From Phycisphaerae bacterium (GTDB taxonomy: Bacteria; Planctomycetota; Phycisphaerae; UBA1845): a stretch of DNA of 64,000 nt. This document shows positions 44,788-52,554 of the stretch, one piece after another. Below the pieces are notes generated by a model. It did not search any database. It saw nothing but the letters and a program-made list of their open reading frames with translations, and was not told the DNA's origin. The position numbers and the translations under genes are program-made. Every line of letters starts with the position of its first letter. The first letter of the stretch is position 1. The DNA lies in the NCBI GenBank assembly GCA_013360585.1, contig JABWBH010000013.1:95596-159595 (forward strand). Reading direction: 5' to 3'.

Positions 44788-47457
44788 ATGGTGCAGGCTA
44801 AGACGGCCAGGACGAGGAAAGACACGAAGCTGACGCTGTCGGAGAACGCGCTGCGGGTGTTGCGGGCGCGGTATCTGAAAAAGGACGACGGCGGGAAGTG
44901 TACCGAGACGCCCGAGGAGCTGTTCCGCCGCGTGTCGCGGGCGGTGGCGGAGGCGGAGCGTCTTTACGGCGGCGGGGAGGGGGCGGTTGATGAGTGGGAC
45001 GATCGCTTCTTCGCGTTGATGGCCGAGCGGAAGTTCATGCCGAACAGCCCGACGCTGATGAACGCGGGGCGGGAGATGGGGATGCTTTCGGCGTGCTTCG
45101 TGCTGCCGGTGCGCGACAGCATCAACGACATTTTCGACTGCATCAAGTGGACGGCGCTGATCCAGAAGGCGGGCGGGGGGACGGGTTTCGCGTTCGACGA
45201 GCTGCGTCCGACGGGGGACTACATTGCGACCTCCGGCGGGACGACGAGCGGGCCGATCTCGTTCTGGAAGGCGTTCAGCGAGGCGACGAACGCGATCCAG
45301 CAGGGGGCGTTCCGTCGCGGGGCGAACATGGGGATGATGTACATTCATCATCCTGACATTCTGAAGTTCCTGCATGCGAAGGAGGATCTCTCGCAGTTCA
45401 CGAACTACAACATCTCCGTGAAAGTGCCCGACGCCTGGATGGAGGCGTTCCGGGAGTCGCCGGATGATCCGCACGTGGTGGTGAACCCGCGGACGCAGAA
45501 GTCGTACCTGCTCCCGAAGTCGTTGAAGATCTGGGAGTACGACGTCAATTCGCTGACGCCGTTTACGCCCGGGGAGCCGGTGGACGCCGCGAAGTTCTTC
45601 ACCCGTCGGGACATCTGGAACATCATCATCAAGAACGCCTGGCGCACGGGCGAACCCGGGGTCGTCTTCATCGACCGGATCAACGAGGCGAACCCGACGC
45701 CGCACGTCGGGCGCATCGAGGCGACCAACCCCTGCGGGGAGCAGCCGCTGCTGCCTTTCGAGGCGTGCAACCTGGGGAGCATCAATCTTGCGGTGTTCGT
45801 GAAACGCCACGAGGACGGCGAGGCGTACGTGGACTGGGACGACCTGCGGACGGCGGTGCAGGATTCCACGCGGTTCCTCGACAACGTCATCGACGTCAAC
45901 CGCTACCCGCTGCCGCAGATCGACGCGGTGTGCAAAGCGAACCGCAAGATCGGATTGGGCATCATGGGCTTCGCCGACGCGCTGTATGAGCTGGGCGTGG
46001 CGTACAACAGCGACGAGGGCGTCGAGTGGGGCCGGCGGTTCATGAAGTTCGTGGACGATGAATCGCACCACTACGGTGAACGGCTGGCGGGCGAGCGGGG
46101 GAGCTTTCCGAACTGGAAGGGGAGCACGTGGGACACGAAGCATCATCGCCCGATGCGCAACAGCACGAACACCACGGTCGCGCCGACGGGGACGATCAGC
46201 ATCCTCGCCGGATGCTCCGGGGGCATCGAGCCGATGTTCAGCCTGGCGTTCATCCGCAACGTTCTGCGCGGGCAGGATGAGGGGAAGACGCCGATGATCG
46301 AGGTGAACCCGATCTTTCTGCGCGTCGCACAGCAGCGGGGAATTCTGAGCGAGGGCCTGTTGGAACGGGTGGCCACGGAGGGCACCCTCGCTCATCTCGA
46401 GGATGTCCCCGAGGATCTGCAGCGCGTGTTCGTGTGCGCGCATGACATTGCGCCCGAGTGGCACATGCGGATGCAGGCGGCGTTTCAGGCGCACTGCGAC
46501 GCTTCGATCTCGAAGACGATCAACTTTCCGCAGACGGCCTGCGAGGAGGACGTGGAGAAGATCTACCGCCTGGCGTACGACCTGCGGTGCAAGGGCGTCA
46601 CGGTGTACCGCAACGGCTGCCGCGATCATCAGCCGATGGCGCTGAAAACTTCGGACAAGGGTTCGGGCAGGGCTGAAAGCGCGACGGCGGCGCCGGCGGA
46701 ATCGCCGAAGGCGCCCCCGCGCGACGAGCCGCTGGAGCCGGCGATGCTTCCGGAGATCTGCTCCGGACTGCGCGTTCGGCAGTTGACGCCTTTCGGCAAC
46801 ATGCACATCAACGTGACGGTCGATCCGAGAACCGGCAAGGAGCTGGAGGTCTTCGCTCAGCTCGGGAAGGGCGGCGATCTGGCGACCAGCGACCTCGAGG
46901 CGATCTGCCGGATGGTCAGTCTCTGGCTGCGCTCCGGCGGAGAAATGATCGCCGTGGTGCGCCAGCTTCACGGTATCGGATCCAGCCTCCAGGTCAGCAC
47001 CAAGGAAGGCCGGATCATGAGTCTGGCGGACGGGTTGGCGCGGGCGCTGCGGAAATACATGCAGGCGAAGGCGCAGTTCGGGATCAAGGCGCTGCTGCTG
47101 GGGGAATATGACCTTTGCGACCTTGGCAAGCCGCTGCCTGAGCGGACCGGAACGCCGGCGGCGCTCGCGAACGGCGGTAACGGCGGTAACGGCGGACACG
47201 CGGCTTCGGGCAACGGAGGAAACGGCGGAAACGGCAAGAAGGGCTCACCTGGTGAGCCGGACTCGTGGATTCAGCGAACTGCGGCTGCAGCCGGAGGGCG
47301 CATTTCCCGCCTTGCGGGCGGAACCGCGGTGGCGGAGGCTCCGGTCGACCGGTCGAGTCCGGAGAGTTTCAAGATCGTCTGCCCGGAATGTCAAGGTACG
47401 CTGCAATTTGTTGAGGGGTGCGTCAAGTGTGAGGGTTGTGGGTACGCCCAGTGTTGA
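44788..47457 (+). CDS. nrdJ: Adenosylcobalamin-dependent class II ribonucleotide reductase
   Basis: 889 residues. It reduces ribonucleotides to deoxyribonucleotides with B12. Family features in order: SPTLMNAGREMGMLSACF (early active-site Cys), TGFAFDELRPTGDYI with a Gly-rich loop, NPCGEQPLLPFEACNLGSIN (catalytic Cys and Glu), and NTTVAPTGTISILAGCSGG (radical-site region). A C-terminal module of about 250 residues contains a Gly/Asn-rich linker (GGNGGNGGHAASG) and a zinc ribbon, CPECQGTLQF then CVKCEGCGYAQC, in which Cys residues regenerate the active-site disulfide. AAGGAG lies 8 nt upstream of ATG 44788. The stop codon overlaps the promoter of the downstream RNA candidate. Confidence 0.95.
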   Translation: MVQAKTARTRKDTKLTLSENALRVLRARYLKKDDGGKCTETPEELFRRVSRAVAEAERLYGGGEGAVDEWDDRFFALMAERKFMPNSPTLMNAGREMGMLSACFVLPVRDSINDIFDCIKWTALIQKAGGGTGFAFDELRPTGDYIATSGGTTSGPISFWKAFSEATNAIQQGAFRRGANMGMMYIHHPDILKFLHAKEDLSQFTNYNISVKVPDAWMEAFRESPDDPHVVVNPRTQKSYLLPKSLKIWEYDVNSLTPFTPGEPVDAAKFFTRRDIWNIIIKNAWRTGEPGVVFIDRINEANPTPHVGRIEATNPCGEQPLLPFEACNLGSINLAVFVKRHEDGEAYVDWDDLRTAVQDSTRFLDNVIDVNRYPLPQIDAVCKANRKIGLGIMGFADALYELGVAYNSDEGVEWGRRFMKFVDDESHHYGERLAGERGSFPNWKGSTWDTKHHRPMRNSTNTTVAPTGTISILAGCSGGIEPMFSLAFIRNVLRGQDEGKTPMIEVNPIFLRVAQQRGILSEGLLERVATEGTLAHLEDVPEDLQRVFVCAHDIAPEWHMRMQAAFQAHCDASISKTINFPQTACEEDVEKIYRLAYDLRCKGVTVYRNGCRDHQPMALKTSDKGSGRAESATAAPAESPKAPPRDEPLEPAMLPEICSGLRVRQLTPFGNMHINVTVDPRTGKELEVFAQLGKGGDLATSDLEAICRMVSLWLRSGGEMIAVVRQLHGIGSSLQVSTKEGRIMSLADGLARALRKYMQAKAQFGIKALLLGEYDLCDLGKPLPERTGTPAALANGGNGGNGGHAASGNGGNGGNGKKGSPGEPDSWIQRTAAAAGGRISRLAGGTAVAEAPVDRSSPESFKIVCPECQGTLQFVEGCVKCEGCGYAQC

Positions 47458-47482
47458 CGCCTGCACCCGTCCGGTAAATAAT
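47454..47482 (+). promoter_or_regulatory. Promoter of the candidate small RNA
   Basis: TTGACG (47454-47459) and AATAAT (47477-47482), spacer 17: 5 of 6 matches to each sigma-70 hexamer. The -35 hexamer contains the nrdJ stop codon. Confidence 0.6.
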
Positions 47483-47488
47483 GGGTAA

Positions 47489-47689
47489 AGAAAGGTGCAT
47501 GCCTTGGAATAAGGCATGAGCCGTATGAGGCGAGCCTGTTTCACGCAAGATTCGAGTGAATCGCGCCGATAAGAGGGTTGGCGGATGCTGGTGAGTTCAC
47601 CGGGTTCCGCCGGACTGAAATCAAAACTTGGGCTTCTTTCCCCTCCGGAAAGCACCGTTACGCCTTCGGGCGGCGGTGCTTTCTTTTTT
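47489..47689 (+). ncRNA. Candidate structured small RNA, about 200 nt
   Basis: The stretch after nrdJ is poorer in GC than its neighbours and has no open frame worth calling. Going 5' to 3' it holds several hairpins: a perfect 8-bp stem CATGCCTT/AAGGCATG (47498-47518), a 5-bp stem GATTC/GAATC (47549-47562), a nested stem GGCGGA/TCCGCC (47580-47611) enclosing GGTG/CACC, and the terminator at 47648. An AGGAG-free start, a near-consensus promoter and a strong terminator argue for a separate transcript. It does not match tmRNA, 6S or SRP RNA patterns that I can check by eye. It could also be a structured 3' UTR of nrdJ. Confidence 0.55.
47648..47689 (+). terminator. Strong intrinsic terminator
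   Basis: GAAAGCACCG (47648-47657) pairs with CGGTGCTTTC (47674-47683), enclosing a CGCC-TTCG-GGCG mini-hairpin, followed by six T (47684-47689). It ends the nrdJ and/or small-RNA transcript; the minus strand has no T tract, so it is one-directional. Confidence 0.9.
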
Positions 47690-47824
47690 CCCGCACCGTG
47701 ATTTCCGGGGTTGAATGAAAATGAAAAGGACGCGCCGCACACGGTAGCCTGCACGGCGCGCCCAAAGTCACGTTAACGGCTCATTGCGTCACTGCGTTTC
47801 CACAAGACGCCGCCCGAGCCGGTT

Positions 47825-48463
47825 TTACTGCTTGTACTTGACGCTGCACCCGTAAGGATCGGTGCTGGCCGTCTGCACGGTCTCGCCGGCGAGCGCCGCG
47901 TTGACGGCTTCGATGACGTAGTTGCGCGGGTTGGTCTTGTCCTTGCGCGGGTTGTCGTCGATCGCGCCCGCGTAGGCGAGGACGCCGTTCTTGTCGATGA
48001 CGAACATATGCGGCGTGGTCTTGGCGCCGTAGGCCTTGCCGGTCTGACCGGAGGCGTCGAGCAGGATCGGGTAGTTGATGCCCTTGTCCTTGATCCACTG
48101 CTGAATTCCGGCCTTTTTCTCCTCGCAGTAGTAGCTGGAGTCGATCGCAAGCCAGACCACGTCCTTGCCTTTGAAGGTCTCGAACGACTTCTGCATCGTC
48201 CTGGCTTCGCCCTGATGATAGACGACGAAGGGGCAGGTGTGATTCGTCCACTCCAGGACGACGACCTTGCCCTTGAGGCTGGAGAGGGTGTGCTCCTTGC
48301 CGTCCGTGTCCTTGAGCTTGAAGTCGGGCGCGGGCTTGCCGATCTCGGCCGTCGGGGTCGCGGCGGCGGGCGCCTTCTTCTCCGCGGTTGCCTGAGCAGC
48401 GGCGTATCCGGCGACGACCAACGAGCCTAACCCCAGGACCAGCATTCCGAAACGGTTCTTCAT
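47825..48463 (-). CDS. Exported thioredoxin-fold (redoxin/AhpC-TSA) protein
   Basis: 212 residues. Signal peptide (MLVLGLGSLVVAGYAAAQA), then a redoxin domain (about 40-190): IGKPAPDFKLKDTDGKEH, VVLEWTNHTCPFVVYHQG with a single Cys in place of CxxC, WLAIDSSYYCEE, and TTPHMFVIDKNGVLAYAG. The cis-Pro is kept. Proteins of this type occur in planctomycetes and may act as peroxiredoxin-like or disulfide-exchange proteins in the periplasm. AGGAG lies 8 nt before the ATG. It converges on the candidate small RNA. Confidence 0.88.
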   Translation of the reverse strand: MKNRFGMLVLGLGSLVVAGYAAAQATAEKKAPAAATPTAEIGKPAPDFKLKDTDGKEHTLSSLKGKVVVLEWTNHTCPFVVYHQGEARTMQKSFETFKGKDVVWLAIDSSYYCEEKKAGIQQWIKDKGINYPILLDASGQTGKAYGAKTTPHMFVIDKNGVLAYAGAIDDNPRKDKTNPRNYVIEAVNAALAGETVQTASTDPYGCSVKYKQ

Positions 48464-48663
48464 GTTTCAATTCTCCTGATATGAACAAGGCGCCCCGGCC
48501 CGCCGTCGGACAACGCTGCCCGCGGTTCAAATCCGGCCTGGCGCCGATCCCATCCCCTTATAACTTCGGAAACTTCAGACGTATTTCAAGAGCGGCGCCG
48601 TTGCCGGAAGCGCGCGGACCCGCCGGGCGGTGACAAAAATGCCGGAAGTACCGATTCCGCCGG

Positions 48664-49311
48664 TCAGCTTCGCCGGCGCGGCGGTTCGGCGTGAAGCAGG
48701 ATGGCCGTGGCGCGTTCCAGGCTTCGCTCCAGGCCGCGCGGAGCGTCCTGGGGAACCCGGAGGTAAAGGGAAGGCTCGCGTCCATCGGTCCGAAGATGTG
48801 AGGCGACGGCGGAGAGGATCGGGTATCCGCCCTCGCTAAGGGTTTTGAAGACGCGGGCCAGATCACCGCAACCTTGCGGGAGGGCGACTTCGAGGCGGCG
48901 TCCCGGGATGTCGAGACCGAGCAGGTTCCGCAAGGCGCGCAGGAGATCCACGGTGGTGAGGATGCCGACAAGGCGCGGATTTTCGGCGTCGCCCCCTTCA
49001 ACAACCGGAAGAGCGCCAAACCGTCCTTCCGCGAGAATCTCGAGGGCTTCGTCCAGCCCGGCGACGGGGGTGATCGTGACCGGGTCGTGGGTCATCGCCT
49101 CGCAGACCTTCAGTTTGTCGGAAAGCGTCCGATCAAACCCGACGGCGGAGCGGATGTCGCGGTCGCTGAGGATGCCCACCAGACGGCCGGCGGGATCGAG
49201 CACCGGCAGGTGATGAATGCGCCGACGCGTCATCAGGTCGGCGGCGACGGCGAGGGGGCTTTCCGAACTGACGGTGACGACGTTCGAGGTCATGTAATCG
49301 GCGACAAACAT
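48664..49311 (-). CDS. CBS-pair protein with ACT-like C-terminus (AcuB-like)
   Basis: 215 residues. Two CBS repeats: VADYMTSNVVTVSSESPL with HHLPVLDPAGRLVGILSDRD, and AMTHDPVTITPVAGLDEAL with FGALPVVEGG and LVGILTTVDLLRAL. Such pairs bind adenine nucleotides and sense energy charge. The last 80 residues form an alpha/beta module with the look of an ACT domain. The same CBS-CBS-ACT order is found in Bacillus AcuB, but no acuA or acuC is adjacent, so the pathway is unknown. GGGAGGG precedes the ATG. Confidence 0.85.
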   Translation of the reverse strand: MFVADYMTSNVVTVSSESPLAVAADLMTRRRIHHLPVLDPAGRLVGILSDRDIRSAVGFDRTLSDKLKVCEAMTHDPVTITPVAGLDEALEILAEGRFGALPVVEGGDAENPRLVGILTTVDLLRALRNLLGLDIPGRRLEVALPQGCGDLARVFKTLSEGGYPILSAVASHLRTDGREPSLYLRVPQDAPRGLERSLERATAILLHAEPPRRRS

Positions 49312-49675
49312 GTTCGTACCCTCCCGCTTTCCGGGGTTGATCCGTGCGGATTGCGCCTGCTCCTGACATCGGAGCCAGCTGCCTTCGGTTCAACGCGCAG
49401 GATTTCCGGGCAACTCCTGTACCAGACCGCTCGAGAATCGACGAGGGTCAGGTGGCGCGGGCCGGGGCAGGCATGAACCGTAGCGGGCATGTTTGTCGGC
49501 ATGAGACTGCTCGGATTCGACAACGACCGGGGTGAACGCCCGAGGCGGCTGGGGGGGATTGATTCAAGAATCTTTCCGGAACCAGCGTCCGTGTTTGCGG
49601 GGTCATCCGCGGGGTAGGGCGACATGCTGGCGGCGGATTCGCCGATGCCGGGGGACGTGGATACCTTTCCGGATC
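49312..49675. other. Intergenic region between divergent CBS and aminotransferase genes
   Basis: 364 bp that should carry both promoters. I see no confident -35/-10 pair, tRNA or repeat. The open frames here are short and overlap each other. Confidence 0.5.
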
Positions 49676-50575
49676 ATGCTTCAGACTTACGACGCGCGCA
49701 ACCGTGATCTGATCGTCAACATTAACGGTCGTCTCGTACACCGGGACGAGGCCGGGGTCAGTCCGTTTGACTCCGCGGTGCAGGGCGGGGACGCGGTGTG
49801 GGAAGGGCTGCGCCTGTACCAGGGGCGCATCTTCAAGCTGCATGAGCATCTGGCGCGGTTACGCGGATCGGCGAAAGCGTTGGCCTTTGCGAGCATTCCG
49901 ACGGATGAGGAGATCGTCGAGCAACTTCGTCGGACGCTGGCGGCGAACGCGATGACGGACGGCGTTCACATCCGCCTGACGCTGACCCGCGGGGTGAAAT
50001 ACACGAGCGGGATGGATCCGCGGCTGAACACGGCCGGTCCGACGCTCATCATCCTCGCGGAGCACAAGCCGCCGGTGTACGACAAGTCGGGCGTCACGCT
50101 GGCGACGAGCAGCGTGCGACGGTTTCCACCGGATTGTCTGGACCCGAAGATTCATCACTGCAACCTGATCCAGTCCATCCTGGCGAAGATCGAGGCGACC
50201 CGTGCCGGCGCGGACGACGCGCTGATGCTGGACCCGCGTGGGTTCGTCGCGGAGACGAACGCGACGCATGTGTTCATCGTGTACGCGGACGTGGTCGTGA
50301 CGCCGCGCACCGTGGCCTGCCCGGAGGGGATCACGCGGGCGACGGTGCTGGATCTGTGCCGGCTGCACGGCATCGCGCACGAAGTCCGCGACGTGTCGCT
50401 GACGGAGGTGTACCGGGCGGACGAGATGTTCTGCACGGGGACGATGGGGGAGCTGGCGCCGGTGGTGGCCGTGGACGGGCGAACGATCGGAGAGGGGCGT
50501 CCGAGACCGATGACGGCGCGCCTCAGCGCGCTGTTTCGACGGTTGACCGAGACGGAAGGCGTGCCGGTGGTGTGA
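49676..50575 (+). CDS. Class IV (branched-chain-type) aminotransferase
   Basis: 299 residues, PLP-dependent fold type IV: GRLVHRDEAGVSPFDSAVQ, GDAVWEGLRLYQGRIFKLHEH, a lysine in DPKIHHCNLIQSILAKIEA at the Schiff-base position, DALMLDPRGFVAETNATHVF, VACPEGITRATVLDLC and FCTGTMGELAPVVAVDGR. Branched-chain and D-amino-acid aminotransferases and aminodeoxychorismate lyase share this fold. The motif set is closest to IlvE, but no leucine-valine-isoleucine genes are adjacent. I start at ATG 49676 (MLQTYDARN); the open frame from 49532 is not family-like. Confidence 0.85.
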   Translation: MLQTYDARNRDLIVNINGRLVHRDEAGVSPFDSAVQGGDAVWEGLRLYQGRIFKLHEHLARLRGSAKALAFASIPTDEEIVEQLRRTLAANAMTDGVHIRLTLTRGVKYTSGMDPRLNTAGPTLIILAEHKPPVYDKSGVTLATSSVRRFPPDCLDPKIHHCNLIQSILAKIEATRAGADDALMLDPRGFVAETNATHVFIVYADVVVTPRTVACPEGITRATVLDLCRLHGIAHEVRDVSLTEVYRADEMFCTGTMGELAPVVAVDGRTIGEGRPRPMTARLSALFRRLTETEGVPVV

Positions 50576-50727
50576 GAGACGCCCGCCGGAGGTCTCCCCG
50601 GTTCTGACCGATCAATGCGCGGGAGATCGCGCGTGCATTCATGCAGCGCGATCCTGATGCAGGCAGCGAACACCAGAGAGTTGGTCAAGAACCGCGCAGC
50701 GATGAATTGCGCCTTGCCTGTTCCGGA

Positions 50728-51741
50728 TCATCCTCGACCTTCGGAATCCGGATGCCAGCGTCGCTGAAGGAGTACCGCGGCGAGGATGATTGCGCCGGTG
50801 AACATCAGGCGAGCGTATTCGGGCACGTTGTTGATGCTGAGAATCTTTTCGATGTACCCGACGATGAGCACGCCGATCAGGGTCAGCCCGATGCCGCCGC
50901 GCCCGCCCGACAAACGGGTTCCGCCGATCACCACCATCGCAATCGCCGATAACTCGTACCCCGCACCGTCCTCCGGGTCGCCTTGCTGAAGCTGGGCGGC
51001 CTGGCAGATTCCGGCCACGGCGGCGCACGCCCCACTGAGGGCGTAGACGGAGACTTTCATCATCCGCGTAGGGACGCCCGACAGGCGTGAGGCTTCCTCA
51101 TTTCCTCCCAGCGCGTAGACGCGCCGGCCCCAGGTCGTTCGAGTCAACGCCACATGACAGACGAGGACGCACGCCAGAAAAATGACGGTGACGACGGCGA
51201 TGTTTCCCCCGAGCAGGCGGGCGTCAATGCGTGAGAACGCCTCAGGGACGGGCAGCGCGATGTACCGCCCGTCCGCGTCCTGAATGTAGCGGGAGACCTT
51301 GACGCCGCCGCACAGCGCCTTCGCCAGTCCGCGCGCGGCGACCATCATCGCCAGCGTGACGATGAAGGGCTGAATCCGCCCGAATGCGATGAGGGCACCG
51401 CTGACACCGCCGCAGGCCGCGCCGATCATCAAGGCCGCGGGGATCGTCATTGCGGCGCTGTCCTGCCGATGAAGGCTCATCATCGAGAACGCCACCGACA
51501 CCAGCGCCAACACGCTTCCGACGGACAGGTCGATCCCGCCTGCGAGGATCACCGCAGTCATGCCGCACGCGAGAATGCCGTAAACGGACGCCTGCCGCAT
51601 CGCGTCGCGGTGGGTGTTCCAGTTGAAATACGCTCTGTCCCCGTGAAAGACGAACCCGAGGGTGATCACGAGGATCAGCGCCGCCGCCGGGGCCCAGCCG
51701 CCAGCCGTGAGCGAGAGTACGCGTGTGCTCGCCTGTCTCAT
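50728..51741 (-). CDS. Ribose-type ABC transporter permease, orphan
   Basis: 337 residues with eight to ten membrane helices, of the RbsC/XylH family: GILACGMTAVILAGGIDLSV, ILVITLGFVF in the first helix, and the signature EAAQLQ-like loop (here CQAAQLQQGDPEDGAGYELS) followed by IAMVVIGGTRLSGGRGGIG. It would form the membrane channel of a sugar or nucleoside importer. The usual ATPase and binding-protein genes are absent, so partners are elsewhere or the system is degraded. It lies 96 bp downstream of birA on the same strand. Confidence 0.88.
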   Translation of the reverse strand: MRQASTRVLSLTAGGWAPAAALILVITLGFVFHGDRAYFNWNTHRDAMRQASVYGILACGMTAVILAGGIDLSVGSVLALVSVAFSMMSLHRQDSAAMTIPAALMIGAACGGVSGALIAFGRIQPFIVTLAMMVAARGLAKALCGGVKVSRYIQDADGRYIALPVPEAFSRIDARLLGGNIAVVTVIFLACVLVCHVALTRTTWGRRVYALGGNEEASRLSGVPTRMMKVSVYALSGACAAVAGICQAAQLQQGDPEDGAGYELSAIAMVVIGGTRLSGGRGGIGLTLIGVLIVGYIEKILSINNVPEYARLMFTGAIILAAVLLQRRWHPDSEGRG

Positions 51742-51837
51742 GATCGGGTTGCCGCGTTGCGTCGTCGTCGCGCCGGGCTCGCTTCCGCAAGGGATCGTCC
51801 CGCCGTCCGCCTCATCCTTTCGAGTTTCTCAGGGTTC

Positions 51838-52497
51838 TTACTCCCGGAAGTCGCATTCGAGGCGTTCGATCTCGGCGATGTCCCCGGTGAAGACCTGGCG
51901 GTGACGGGCGTCCACGCGGCGGGCGATCCGCTCCGCCAGGTCGCGCACCGCCCGGTCGTCATAAACCGGTCCGGTCGCCAGCGCCGCCAGGCACGTCGTC
52001 GCCCGCCGGTCATCGCCGGTCAGCGTCGGCGCCGTGCGAACATTGATCCCGATGCCGGTGATCACCGCTTCGACGCGGTCCGCCGCGACGACCGTCTCCG
52101 TGAGAATTCCCCCGAGTTTTCTTCCGTCGATCATCAGATCGTTGATCGGGCGGATCCGCACCGTCGCACCGGTCACCTCGCGCAGAACCTCAACACAGGC
52201 GACCGCCGCGGATTTCGTGAACGTCGTCGTCACCGGCCAACGCACGTTGCGTGCCGAGTGTACGACGGAGAGGCAGAGGCCCGCACCGACCGGTGATACC
52301 CAGACCCGTCCGCGTGTTCCCCGGCCGCTCGTCTGCCCGCGCGCTAGCACCCACGCCGCGTCCGCGATCCGCCCCTGCTCCAGCAGCCGCCGCGCCTCGT
52401 TATTCGTCGAGTCGATTTCATCGTAGTAGAAGGACTGCACAGCGGCGCGAATATGCGATGCGCTGAGTTCGGTCAAGACCTGGCGACGCCCCTGCAT
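51838..52497 (-). CDS. birA: Biotin-[acetyl-CoA-carboxylase] ligase
   Basis: 219 residues. It attaches biotin to carboxylase carrier protein. Catalytic motifs: IDSTNNEARRLLEQ, ARGQTSGRGTRGRVWVSP, IRPINDLMIDGRKLGGILTE (the KWPND segment with changed residues) and GIGINV. There is no N-terminal helix-turn-helix domain, so it is a ligase only, not a biotin-operon repressor. The C-terminal SH3-like domain looks short. Start at ATG 52497 (MQGRRQVLTEL); the SD-like purines here abut the ATG, so a slightly later start is possible. Confidence 0.88.
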   Translation of the reverse strand: MQGRRQVLTELSASHIRAAVQSFYYDEIDSTNNEARRLLEQGRIADAAWVLARGQTSGRGTRGRVWVSPVGAGLCLSVVHSARNVRWPVTTTFTKSAAVACVEVLREVTGATVRIRPINDLMIDGRKLGGILTETVVAADRVEAVITGIGINVRTAPTLTGDDRRATTCLAALATGPVYDDRAVRDLAERIARRVDARHRQVFTGDIAEIERLECDFRE

Positions 52498-52554
52498 CCT
52501 CCTCCGCCGTCAGTCCGACGCGCAAGGCCCCACCGTCTGAGGTGCAAGGCGCGC

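Noticed and set aside
47489..47530. Group II intron remnant (GAGCCGTATGAGGCG-like string)
   Set aside because: A short resemblance to intron domain IV only; no domain V or reverse transcriptase nearby.
47245..47754. Minus-strand frame of 169 residues across the end of nrdJ and the RNA candidate
   Set aside because: It runs through the intrinsic terminator and the nrdJ zinc ribbon on the opposite strand; no ribosome binding site.
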